64,000 nt of DNA from Cyrtodaria siliqua. Taxonomy: Eukaryota > Mollusca > Bivalvia > Adapedonta > Hiatellidae. Both the position numbers and the translations under genes were made by a program. The notes under the pieces are model-generated. The model saw nothing but the letters and a program-made list of their open reading frames with translations. It was not told the DNA's origin and searched no databases. This document shows positions 10,442 through 21,341 of this stretch, one piece after another (position 1 is the stretch's first letter; each line of letters starts with the position of its first letter). Where the stretch lies: NCBI GenBank assembly GCA_037043455.1, contig JAWPHD010010993.1, forward strand, positions 23,829 through 87,828, read 5' to 3'.

Positions 10442-10788
10442 ATGGCACTAATCAAACTCACTCAGGACGAATTCAAAAGTAACTTTGCATTAACAAATAA
10501 ATATGGTGAAAGAGAACCAGCCTGGCCGCGCAACACAGTTTTATTATACAAGTGCATTTTAACGAAATCAGACAAATCGGAGAATGAAATGACCTGGACA
10601 AAAGTTCTCAATATATCAAATCGTGGCAGTCCAGATGATGGTCATTGTGAAATAGGTTTGATCAACGCGTTAGATGGCATTATTACGATGATACAATGTC
10701 CGTGTGAGCTAACGGTGGATCAAATTAGAAATGTCCTTGGCGGATACCAAATCATCAACAATGAGAACAATGGATATGATTTAATAAG
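10442..10788 (+). CDS. AID/APOBEC-like cytidine deaminase, exon 1
   Basis: Exon 1 encodes residues 1-115 plus two bases of codon 116. It contains two predicted beta strands (TVLLYKCIL and TWTKVLNIS) leading into GHCEIGLINAL, where H68 and E70 fit the zinc-binding and catalytic HxE motif of AID/APOBEC enzymes (His codon at 10643-10645). The position between x is Cys rather than the usual Ala or Val. The frame reads on to a chance stop at 10870, but a donor AG|GTATTT at 10788/10789 joins in phase with an acceptor at 15876. These enzymes deaminate cytosine in single-stranded DNA or RNA. Invertebrate members are known, mostly of unknown function. The start ATG at 10442 follows a good splice acceptor at 10420. 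Confidence 0.8.
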
Positions 10789-10919
10789 GTATTTAACACA
10801 GTTTATTATTAAAATACTCAATGGAGATTGGTTATTGAGGAAGTATGGCATTTCCTATCAATACCTCTGACGATTCCTATGAATAAATTGTAATAATTTT
10901 AAACGTCAGATTAACTTGC

Positions 10920-11411
10920 AAAACACCGCAAAAATAAGTTATTTCTGAAGCAACCTTACGTTGCAACAAAAAACTTAAATTGTAAAAACAAAACGAGATG
11001 AAGCTGCATATTTCCTTCGTCTGATGTTGAGATATTGGTCTTCATCGTAAATGAGAGAATTTGTAGGTATTATATTCAGTATTTCGAAACAATGTTTATT
11101 ATTTACATAACAATTCATGTCAGATAAGAAATAAACTATTTCCAGAAGGTTTTTATTCTGTGAGATCAAAACAACGCAAAAACAAGTTATTTTGAAAGTA
11201 ACCTTACGTTTAAACAAAAAACTTAAATTGTAAAAAAACAACGAGATGAAGTTGCATATTTCCTTCTTTTGATGTTGAGATATGGGCCTACATCGTAAAA
11301 TGAGCAAATTTGTAGGTATTATATTCAGTATATCGAAATAATGTTATTATTTACATAACAATTCATGTCAGATAAGAAATAAACTTTTTCCAGAAGGTTT
11401 TATTCTGTGAG
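10920..11411. repeat. tandem direct duplication, unit about 246 bp
   Basis: Two diverged copies lie head to tail (from about 10920 and 11166). Both contain AAACAACGCAAAAA-like, ACTTAAATTGTAAAAA, GATGTTGAGATAT and CAATTCATGTCAGATAAG blocks in the same order. They lie about 130 bases inside the deaminase intron. Confidence 0.7.
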
Positions 11412-12769
11412 AAACCTGGTGTTTGGAACTTGGAAATACATCGAAACCGCGGACCTTCGGCTCTTGGTCGTTGATCTGGCCAGAGTCTATACTGTCGCAA
11501 TATAAACACGCTGGAAATATTGTCTTTCCTTATTAACATTGATTTATCAATTAGTGGATTATTTTCTAAATTCTTGCGACAAAAAACAACAAAAAACATT
11601 GCTTATTTCTAGTTACCAATATTCTACGACATGAAAACAGTCCATTGATGCTGTTTCTTCCTAAAACAGTAACCTCATTTGTTTTATCAAATAGCTTCTA
11701 TTAAATAGCATGTTAAATAAATAAAATAAACAATTAAATGGAATTAAAACACAATTATACATCGAAACTTTTATAAAATACCACATAAACATATAGGAAA
11801 GGTTCGTTCTTATATATACATCATTCCTGTTGGTGCCTGTTTTGTGGTGGCTTCCTGTTAATTCAATTCAATTCCTAACAGAAACGCGATTCCTGATGAC
11901 ATTGGGATTACTCTTCGATCGTTGCCAATCCGTTCGTCGTGCTTCTGAAACCGCTAGTTCAAGTTTGTTCGAACTTCACATGGATGAGTTTTATTTCAAT
12001 GTTTTTCAAATTTGTTTAAATGAGGTCAACATGCCATCCAAGATGGCCGCCATTATCGCAAAAGATTGAAACCTTATCAATCTTCTTTTCAAGAACCACT
12101 GAACAGATTTTTTTTTTTATAAATTTTATCGTTTTCTCCTAGACTATGAAGTTTGTTCAATGAAGCCACCGAGGCCACGCCGCGACGGTCCAAATTGTGT
12201 ATATAAAGATTTTACATGTTTTATAGAGAAATACAAGAATAAACTGATGCAAAGCATCAGGGCGGCGCAGATTGTTTTTAAAAGGAGGAAACACATTTGC
12301 AAAATTTTATTATATAACGACAAAAATGTAGAAATATTTTAAAAAGTATAAAAGTTATATGGCAACAGTAAGCAATAGTAACTTGGTAACATCTGATCAT
12401 GTGATCAAAACCGCGGGGCATAAATTAGTCAATGGCTATGTACTCGGCAAACAAAACTACGTGACCGTCTATACATCGGAAGTCGGACGCGCTCCACAGG
12501 GTATTTTTTTTATCTCCCTTGGATTGGTACCCGGTCCAACAGTTAACAATCTATCGAGACCGGGCACGTGAAACATCTGTTTAAGCTGAACATGCCACTG
12601 TTCAGTGGAAAAAGTTTAAGTTGATAAATAACAAAAGGATTTAAAGAAATATAACTTCGATCAATCGCTAATAGTGTGCAGTGTGGTATAACACCAACAA
12701 CGGCCCTTGTCAGTGCGTATCACGCCTAAATGCTTGGGTTGTTGTAGTTGGACGTGCAATCTGACGTCG

Positions 12770-12815
12770 AAGGGGGGGGGGGGGGCGGTGGCGTGGGGGG
12801 GGGGGGGGGGGGGGC
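12770..12815 (+). repeat. poly-G tract, quadruplex-prone
   Basis: Two long G runs separated by CGGTGGCGT lie on the plus strand of the deaminase intron. The transcript would carry the G-rich strand and could form a quadruplex. Length may be unreliable in assembly. Confidence 0.6.
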
Positions 12816-12828
12816 TCATTGAAGGTCC

Positions 12829-14575
12829 TTAAGGTTCCTCTCACCTGCCCAAAATGAAAAAAAAAGTAAATTTAGTTTTATATGTGATTTTGTTGGAGTT
12901 TGTGCATGTTTGGCATATCGTTTTAAGCATCTTCGAACGAAGATTTTGAAAATGATAATGTTTTTGCACAATTCCTTTTATTATTATCAATATTTTGTAA
13001 AAATGTAACCGTAGTTTGGGCATCATACGACGGAATCTTAAGTTACTTCAAAATGAGAAATAAATGAAAATTCATAATGAAAATAATTCTGTTTTGGTAT
13101 ACTGAAGGCTGTGCCTAGCCGAAAAGCCCATGCCAACTAATATAACGTTACGTATTTTGACCTCGAAAGTGACCGCGTGTTGAACTGCATGTCGCCATTT
13201 TCTGCCCTAGACAGTGGTGATACATATTAACCAAATACACGCGTTTAAGTGAGGTTTTTAGTAAAAGATGAACATGCAATATATTATCCTTGTTATATTT
13301 AACCTTACCGTCAATACTGTTCTTTGATCGGACATAAGATGTCGCTTTATTTATAGGTTCGCCGACGTTTGTTTACAATAATTTTCCGGCTTCACCCTGT
13401 TTTGGCGAAATTGTATTCTTACGCCAGAAATAGTCTTCTCAAACTCATCGAGTAAGATGGGGAGTTTTTCTCAATTTTAATAAAGTTTTCTATTTCCGTG
13501 TTTATTTAAGATCCTACGCATCCTAATTTTGTAAAACTATTACACAGTTACTACATCCTTTAATATTTTCACATTTACGACGTGCACCTGCAACGTGGGA
13601 CCTACTTTTTCGGTTATAATTTCCGGTGTATGTTATTTGGCACTTCCGAAATCGCGAAAAAGATGATAATATTGCAATTGTCTTCTGGATATGGACGATT
13701 TCTATACAGCATTTGACAAAGCAAGGTAGATATATGATTGTTTCACCTAGCTTAAGTTGGTTGCTTATGCGATCTCCTCCCGATCAGCATGAAACATTCA
13801 CAAACAAATAAAAAAAGATCGGACATTGAAAGTAGCATTCAAGGATGACAGTCAACCACAAAACACAGAAACAAACACGCAAACAAGAAGGCAAAAGTAA
13901 TAATAAATGCAAACGACACCACAAACACAAAAGGGTTGACAAAAGGGCTACCGCCTTGGAACGGTCAGTGGCAAAGTAGGCCACTGGGTGTTTTAAACCG
14001 GTTCTAGGGTGCACCAAACCTCACACTTACCCTACTGTCATCCCATTAAAACAGGACAGTGGTGATCTCCAAAGTTTGTTCAAATGATGAGCCTAGGGTC
14101 AAACTTTGCCCCTTCCCTGGGGTCATAGTTTTATAAAACCGTACTTAGATCCAGCTGGCAAAACTCCATAATATCCCGTGCAATCATGCACGTGAAGATA
14201 TAAAAATAGGCATAAAAATAGGCCCAAATTGTAAATATATGTGAAATATAGGTGTTTTATTTTTATAAATTATGGGTATTGTGACATTAAATTTTGACTA
14301 CATTCATAAGGCACTGCCTGAGGTAGACATTGAAGTTGACTTCTTTGTCCAAAGCCGTAAAACAAAAAGAACTTGAGATTCCGCCGTATGATGCCCAAAT
14401 TACGGTTACATTTTAACAAAATATTAATTATAATAAAATAAATTATTAATTTCAAAATATTGGTTCGAAGACGCTTAAAACGATATGCAAAACATGCACA
14501 AACTCCAACACATTCACATATAAAACTAAATTTACTTTTTTTTTCATTTTGGGCAGGTGAGAGGAACCTTAAACA
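12829..14575. repeat. inverted repeat pair within the intron (arms about 235 bp)
   Basis: The left arm (12829-13065) starts AAGGTTCCTCTCACCTGCCC. The right arm (14340-14575) ends in its reverse complement. Shared internal blocks include GTTGGAGTTTGTGCATGTTT, CATATCGTTTTAAGC and AATGTAACCGTA. The 1.3-kb loop holds a retroelement fragment. In the deaminase pre-mRNA the arms could form a long duplex. Confidence 0.65.
13816..14065 (-). mobile_element. YLDD retroelement, 3' end fragment
   Basis: The fragment starts at AAAAGATCGGACATTGAAAG and runs through the ACAAACACGCAAAC, GGGCTACCGCC and GGTGCACCAAACC blocks to TTAAAACAGGACAGTG, where it is cut off. It is 5'-truncated and lies in the deaminase intron. 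Confidence 0.8.
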
Positions 14576-15115
14576 ATATTTCATAAAGGATGTGCCGTGG
14601 TGTCTGGTAGCGTGTTTCAATAATTATATATATATATAAAATGACAATTACAGCAATTTCAATACAACAACACGATCTTATGGCCAGTCTTTTACCCCCA
14701 ACACTTTTAATCACGTGCTCCTCCATATGTCACGTGCTCCTCCATATGAAGCATAACAAACCAATACAAATATAGGCTGCGCGCATAAAGCGCGCCGCCA
14801 GTAAGGAAACAATTGAAAACTTTTCTTTTATGAAATAACACGACATGGACAATTTATATATTGCAGTTAGCAAATGCCTCTGTCCTTTACTAAGTTTGTT
14901 CAAATGATAAGTACCATTCGTTTATTTTTACCCACAATTTTGACCCCTCGGTAAGTTTTGGCACCGTCCCAGGGGTAATATGATTTATATAGACTTATAA
15001 AGAGAAAAAAACTTAGAATACTTTCTTCTCTACAAAGTTTGTTCAAATGATGAGCCTATGGTCAAACTTGACCCCTTCCCTGGGGTCATAGTATTATAAA
15101 AGTAGGTATAAAAAT
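14066..15115. repeat. short dispersed repeat copies (GTTTGTTCAAATGATGAGCC family)
   Basis: Copies at about 14066-14140 and 15030-15110 share AAGTTTGTTCAAATGATGAGCC, GGTCAAACTTTG or TGACC, and CCTTCCCTGGGGTCATAGT. A weaker copy lies at about 14888-15000. I associate this type with bivalve genomes. Sequence between the copies is AT-rich with no gene. Confidence 0.5.
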
Positions 15116-15139
15116 GCAGCTTCACAGATCACAGTAAAC

Positions 15140-15845
15140 CAAATACACGAAATTAAAAAACACAGGAATGACAATGCAAATAAAGGCACGTGCCATCAAA
15201 AACACAAAATAGTTGACAATAGGGCTACCGCCTTGGTACGGTCATTAGCAAAAATGCAGTTTCTAGGGTGCACCAAACCTCATACTTATCCTTTTTTCAT
15301 CCCAATAAAAAGGAACAGTGTAAATAGAGAAATACCCGCCATGATATAGTCTCTAACCAACAAGTCAGCATAATAGACAATATAAGTAAAACACAAACAT
15401 ACTCATGTATATATGAATATAAAAAACAATAGCATAGAAAACCACAAAGAAGGTACTCAGTGACTTGACAGAAGCCTAACATCAGAAGAATAAACCATTT
15501 AGGGTACGACAAGATAAGATTGCAAACAAACATCAAAGGTTACCGTCCTTTTTAGCTTTAGGTAGATGTCATTATAGGGTCCACAGTATGTCCGGTCATC
15601 GTGCAATTAAAGAGGAAAGCAATGGCGAACTGTAAATGGGTCAACCACCAAGCATGCAGTAGGTTGCAAAATGATAGAATCATAACCTCTTTTGATAAAC
15701 CTTTTTACAAGTTCTTCAAGGATAATATGCAAATAATCATGATCAAGTATCTTACGAAGTTGGTAAATCACTTCACCATAGAAATCATGTTGTGGTAGAA
15801 CTTGTTGCAGTAGAGTTCTTAAAATACTTTTTATATTTCGAAAGA
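15140..15845 (-). mobile_element. YLDD retroelement, diverged 3' part
   Basis: This copy contains the GGGCTACCGCCTTGG, GTGCACCAAACC, CCAACAAG.CAGCAT, CGTGCAATTAAAGAGGAAAGC and ACCACCAAGCATGCAGTA blocks and a short remnant of the RT C-terminus. It stops at about 15845, 30 bases before the deaminase exon 2 acceptor. It is more diverged than the copy at 8210-9406. Confidence 0.75.
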
Positions 15846-15875
15846 AGGTAACACATGTATTGCTTTCTTATACAG

Positions 15876-16521
15876 TTTTCTACGTACCGGTTCGAAGACA
15901 ATTGAAAGACTTCAATTAGAAATGGTTATCAGCTATTCACCGTGCTTTGCATGTGCAGACCGACTAATCAAATTCCGACGACGTCTAGAAGCAGACGATA
16001 TCTGGGTATCGATTTCCATTAGAATTGCCAACTTTTATAAATCTTACGAAGCGAGGCAGCTGACATGTTTATGCAGATTACACGAAAACAATTTTGTACT
16101 CGAAGTTTTTGACTGGAATTATTGGAGAGTATATTTGAGAAAATGTATGCCTGATTTTGATGAAGATACGCATTTCATGATGTACCGTAATGGACGTGAA
16201 GAACGAGATCAGATTGATGCTTATATACTTGAAACTGTTAAAGTTACTTTTAAATTTGAGGTATTTTATAAATTTAAGCAAAACGGCTTTATCAAATTTG
16301 GTCATCCAAAGTGGACTGAAATCGGAAATTCAAAAACGGCTGAGGATTCGGATAAACTATGGACTATGATTTCGGGTTGTTATAAACACATATATAACAT
16401 TTTTAATACTTGTCCTGAAGGTAACCTCATCAAGATAAGGGATTTAATTCGACGAAGGATTGAGGACACTGACATATCGATATCAAGATCAATAGGGTCC
16501 TACTCTCACCAATTACAGTAA
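15876..16521 (+). CDS. AID/APOBEC-like cytidine deaminase, exon 2
   Basis: Exon 2 supplies residues 116-330. After a short linker it reads MVISYSPCFACADRLIKF. P138, C139 and C142 form the PCxxC half of the zinc site (codons at 15940-15954). Next comes the SISIRIANFYKSYE strand-helix typical of the family, then a segment with RLHENNFVLEVFDWNYW that resembles the position of the AID/APOBEC beta-5/helix region. The spacing from E70 to P138 is longer than in vertebrate AID, so another isoform or small exon arrangement is possible. The C-terminal 90 residues are lineage-specific and I cannot assign them. The stop is at 16519-16521. The protein could act on retroelement or viral nucleic acid or on host RNA; nothing here decides. 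Confidence 0.8.
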
Positions 16522-18089
16522 TCTACCGGTGAAGTTCGTGAATTTGCCTACAAAGGTTGACTTTAGAGATTTTCATTTTACCAAATGCAACATAGATTTT
16601 AGTAAGCATTGATTTTATACTTCATGAGCAATAGTGTGTATGTGTATATAAGAGTATGTGAATATAAGATAATGGTGACCTTGTCTTTAATCTTATGAAG
16701 TTTCATTTGTGTAGATGTTATCCTTCAGGAGTTATTGCGCTGAATGCATATATGCAAATCAAGTCATAGCGACATTGACCAGTATGGTGAAATAATTGTG
16801 GGTTTTATGGTAAAAGCATCAAACTTTGCACATGTGTAGGACAGGCCATACTGATCATTTTAGGAAGTGGACCCACTTTGAAATTGTCAAAATGGCCACC
16901 AAACTGAAGATCGCCGCCATGTTTAGACTAAAATTTATAATTTTACTATTGTTGCGTACATGCATAGTTTTTTCCTTATTTAGATCTCACTTGCACTGAC
17001 ATATTAATATGATCATGCAACATAAGTAAGATATCCATCAAACACATTTGTGTGTATGCGGAGTAATTTTTCCATTTCCACAATGTAGACAACATTAAAG
17101 TTTGTGTCTTTAAACAGTGCACTCTGTTCAAGTACAAGTACAATTTTGATTTTGAGTAGGTCTACCGTTGGTAAAGAGTGTTTCCAATCAGTTTAATATT
17201 TAGTGCTCTCGAGGTAACATGTTTAATAATCCAAAATACGAAAAATAACAGTTCAAATTTAAGTTGTTATCAGTTTTCGCGAAGACCACATTATTTGTTG
17301 AAACTATTCATAAAAAAGCAATTATCTTAACAAGTAAAGAATTGTTTTCGGATCAATATAATTCAATAATTCTGAATTATTTAGTAAACATAATGCAGCA
17401 ATAACTGTTATAAGTCATATATCTTATAAGAGGGATACTAATTTGCTACGTAATTTATTACAATTAAAGAATATATATGTTACTGAGCTACTAAATTTCA
17501 CTTGATGTAAATTTGCATAAAACTAATATATTACAAACTTGCAAAATCCATGTGTATAAACGCTGTTACTAGCTCCTCAATCGTTTTATCTATAATGCTT
17601 TAAAAAAAATGTTAGTGCAGTTTATAGATGCTTTAAATGTGTGTGCTAAAATACATAATGTAACTACAAACAGGTCATCCGTGGACGGGTTAGGAAATAC
17701 GCTGTGTCTAAAACTGTCTCGCTTCTCACCGTTGCGAGCTAGACTTCTCGAGTGAGAAAATGTCAATTACTACGGATGGCTCGAGGTATACAGTACTGGT
17801 TCTACCCAGGAAAAATGGAGTGATTTGCCCCTACCACAAACAATCGACCGTCATTTATGACCTAACAGGTGCTAAAATTGACGTAAAACACCATTCAAAC
17901 AAACTAACATGCCAAAAGGCAGGGAAATCGATCATCATGCTTAAAACAACATCACCAGACTTAAAAAGATGAGTTCCTCAGACAAGAATAAATGTTCTGA
18001 CTGAAAACATTTCACAGCTTCTACGACGGATGGTGTCAGTGCCAGAAATTACTAGTGAGGTTAATGCATTGAATCATCTCAAGAACTTG
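16522..18089. other. intergenic; one weak open frame
   Basis: The region is mostly AT-rich with no recognisable gene. A 70-residue frame at 17760-17972 (MSITTDGSRYTVLVLP...) is somewhat less AT-rich than its surroundings and follows a GTTGCGAGCTAGACTTCTCG stretch. It has no motif or splice partner, and I regard it as uncertain. Confidence 0.3.
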
Positions 18090-18530
18090 TAAAAGGCAGC
18101 CAACATAAGTGACTAGTTTTCGTCACCATGAAAAAGTTAAAGGCTTAGGGAGGTGGGTACATGAGCTTTCGTCCCTCGGGTTTTCTGGTCGTACCCTAGA
18201 TTGGTTTTCTCTTTAGCTGCAACTACTATGGTTGTTCAATACGATTCTGGATACATCCTGAGATGTTGATTATTTTGTATGTGTTTCTTTAGTTGTTAGT
18301 TTCTCTGGATGTGGACTTTATTGTTAGAGAATTCCTTTTGATGGGATGTAGTTTTGTTTACACTGTCTTGTCTATTTGGGCACCGAAGACAGGATAATAG
18401 CGAGGATTGTGCGCATATAAAATCGATTCAAGCTAACCAGTAGGCCTTATTGCCTACTGACCGTTCCAAGTCGGTAACCCTGTCTTCACCACCCTTTCTG
18501 TTGTTTTTTGTCTCTTTCATTGTATTATCA
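18090..18530 (+). mobile_element. old YLDD retroelement copy, plus strand
   Basis: Degenerate blocks of the family 3' untranslated region lie on the plus strand: TTTTGATGGGATG, TTTACACTGTCTTGTC, CCTACTGACCGTTCCAAG and GGTAACCCTGTC. It is strongly diverged, so the edges are approximate. Confidence 0.45.
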
Positions 18531-18539
18531 AGTCCTTGT

Positions 18540-19690
18540 TTGCAGTACAGATCGGACCTACGATGCCATTGCGTTCGGACACTGTGGTTTCCATAGGACC
18601 CTATATCTCATTTTTGCATATGATGTTCATTTAGCAAATGAACGACTTGTGTACACTAGCAACAACACGGGGAATCCATTTAAAGAGATTATTGAACATC
18701 TTCTTGTGTTGGACACCCTTGACGGTTATTGATGGCCAGGTGACAGAAACAGTGCGACATAACAAAACAAAGTCCCCTCTGTTCTGTGGACCCCGAACTA
18801 GAACAACAACAAAACACACTGTTTCTCTAAAACAAAATTGCTCCTCACTCACTTTGCTCAATTTCATGTTTCTTGCCATGCCAAAAAGGTGATTTGGATG
18901 ATTTCTTCTCCATTGAAAACAGTATATTCCCACCAACTCATTCCCAGTTTGGAAAACTATGTTTAGGAAGCAAGGCTTAACACGTACGTACTCTCGAAAC
19001 AGTTTTCTCAGTCAGCTAAGCATGCCAGTTTCTTTCTCTCAGGGTTGATGAGAACAAATCTATATTGCTGAGCATAAGCAGTCATATTAACAAAATGTTG
19101 TTCTTTATTGAGTAGTAAACAGATAGATGACACAAGTATCCTTTCTCCGTTTAACCACTTCTAGCTGCAGATGCTGCCAACCATGGCTACAACGAAGTTA
19201 TGGTTCGTACAGTTGATCCAGATGTAATTGTATTGGCTATAGCAATCGCCCAATGGAGTAACATAAGATTAATTGTGAATTGAATTTGGAACTGGGAAAC
19301 ACTCGAGATACCTGTCACACACTCGACCGAGAGAAAGCACAAGCTCTTCATGCAGGCCATGCCTTCACTAGATGTGACAAGACCTTATCATTTTGCGGAA
19401 AATGCAAGAAACAGATTTGGAAGCTTTGAAAGTTTTGAGGATGATACCTCAGCTTTTGAAATTTTCAGCAATGTCCCAAAGGAGGTTTCTCTTCAGGATA
19501 TAATGATCCTTCTCGGGCGCCTTTTAGTGCTGGTGTATGACCAAGAACGTTCTGTCATGGGCAAAAATGAAGCACGCAAAGCAATAATCACATGTTCCTC
19601 CAACATCTGCAACTATTCTACAACATACACAATGATTTGCTTACCAAGCTGGACACTGCTGATGACAGGCACTGAATCCGGCACCTGAAA
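18540..19690 (+). pseudogene. degraded transposon-type ORF (PIN/FEN-like repeat ORF)
   Basis: Scattered plus-strand frames read as one decayed protein: VRTVDPDVIVLAIA near 19205-19250, then LDVTRPYHFAENARNRFGSFESF and a LVLVYDQ segment in the frame 19350-19688. The D-x-D-V-x-V-L-A motif followed by a conserved domain and a YD motif resembles a repetitive ORF common in mollusc and cnidarian genomes that carries a FEN/PIN-like nuclease region. Stops and indels are frequent. I am not certain of the superfamily. Confidence 0.35.
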
Positions 19691-20570
19691 TACCTTGTCC
19701 AAATGAGTAGGGTTGGATTAATTAAAATGGGTTTTACGGCGCATAAACACAAGAAAGGTTATATAGCGCCATACAGGAATGAACATGGTATGTTCATCCT
19801 GCATTAACATTGATACAATATGGAGAATGGGCCTAGACTATTCTAACCTTTAGAACTGCAGAGTTAACGAAAATATTCTGTTGTAAACAATCGATTTACG
19901 ATGGAGCCACATTCTCACGTGTACATACGCAAGGTCATAATGAAGACAAAAATGACAAAAATGACAAATTGACCATGAAGTATGTGGTGTGGTGGAGGTC
20001 TCATTCTATACGCAGTAACTAAACGGGGGCGAGGTCGGATCAAAGGACCATCAAAGCACCATCAAAGGACTGTCACGCATGTAGGAACCATTTTGGACAA
20101 CACTAATGCAAGCATCATAATACTTCTGTCAAGAGCTTCTTAAGTGTGAAAGTAAGTCTGATAAAGGATGTTGCGGAAGGTGCAAATGCTTTTAAGATGA
20201 AATGCTATGCACAGCTCTTTGTGAATGTGATGGAAACTATGATCTCGAATGATATATATGTAGATAATAACAATACAGATGGTAAATCATGGTTAGTTGC
20301 ATGCCATAAAATGTTAAACTATGATAGACATACCATTTATTGGTATAAATTAGTGTCACTGCCTAAAAAAAGGAACTCACAGAAACACATGACTAAATGT
20401 CAAATACACAATGTTGATGTTGTGTATAACGCATATGCCATACAGAACATACAGACCTCTAAATAATCACTATATATACGTATGTTTGTATGTACTTTTA
20501 TGAAAGCATAGCTATATACGGTAGCTTTTCCCCACTTAAATTACAGCTGTATTTGTGTGATCAAAGAAAT
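19690..20570. other. intergenic; one weak open frame
   Basis: No recognised gene. A 106-residue frame at 20146-20466 (MKVSLIKDVAEGANAFKM...) is intact but without motifs. Short CCATCAAAG repeats occur near 20040. The stretch ends at the A-rich terminus of a retroelement. Confidence 0.3.
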
Positions 20571-21210
20571 ATAAAAAGATCGGACAGGGAAAGTCGCATT
20601 CAAGGAGGACAGTCAACCACAAAACACAGAAACAAACACGCAAACAGACAAACAAGAAGGCAAAAGTAATTATAAATGCAAACGACATCACAAACACAAA
20701 AGGGTTGACAATAGGGCTATCGCCTTGGAACGGTCAGTGGCAAAGTAGGCCACTGGGGGTTTAAACCGGTTCTAGGGTGCACCAAACCTCACACTTACCC
20801 TACCTAATCCCATTAAAACAGGACAGTGTAAATAAAGAAATCTCTGCCATGATCTAATCTCTAACCAACAAGGCAGCATCAATAGGCAATATAAGTAAAA
20901 CACAAATATGCTCGTGTAAATATAATACATAAAAACAATAGCCTAGAAAGCCACAATGAATGTACTCAATGACTTGGCAGAAGCCAGAGCAACAAGGGAA
21001 TTAAGGGCACGACAAGAAAGATCATAGACAAACATCAAACGCCACCGTCCCAATGGGCTTTAGGTAGGCGTCATCCTAGGGTCCTCAGCCTGTCCGGTCA
21101 TCGTACAATTAAAGAGGAAAGCATAGTGGCGAACTGTAAAAGGGTCCACCACCAAGCATGCAGTACATTGCAAAATGATAGGGTCATAACCTATTTTGAT
21201 AAACTTTTTG
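20571..21210 (-). mobile_element. YLDD retroelement, 5'-truncated copy
   Basis: It begins at ATATAAAAAGATCGGACAGGG and runs through the complete 3' untranslated region and the last RT codons to CTATTTTGATAAACTTTTT at about 21210. There it abuts the 3' terminus of a second copy directly. The two are in tandem in the same orientation. Confidence 0.85.
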
Positions 21211-21341
21211 GATCGGACAGGGAAAGTAGCATTCAAGGAGGACAGTCAACCACAAAACACAGAAACAAACACGCAAACATACACACAAGAAGGCTTATAA
21301 ATGCAAACGACATAACAAACAAAAAAGGGTTGATCTTTGGG

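Larger units (their letters stand above)
10789..15875 (+). other. deaminase intron, phase 2, filled with repeats
   Basis: The intron begins GTATTT and ends TTGCTTTCTTATACAG. Two coding bases before it (AG) and one after (T) make codon 116, and the frame continues without a stop to the exon 2 motif. It holds a 246-bp tandem duplication, a poly-G tract, a large inverted repeat, two retroelement fragments and short copies of a GTTTGTTCAAATGATGAGCC repeat. I see no coding exon within it, though a small one could be hidden. Confidence 0.65.

Noticed and set aside
18631..18936. Minus-strand open frame of 101 codons
   Set aside because: It lies opposite a decayed plus-strand transposon ORF and has no motif.
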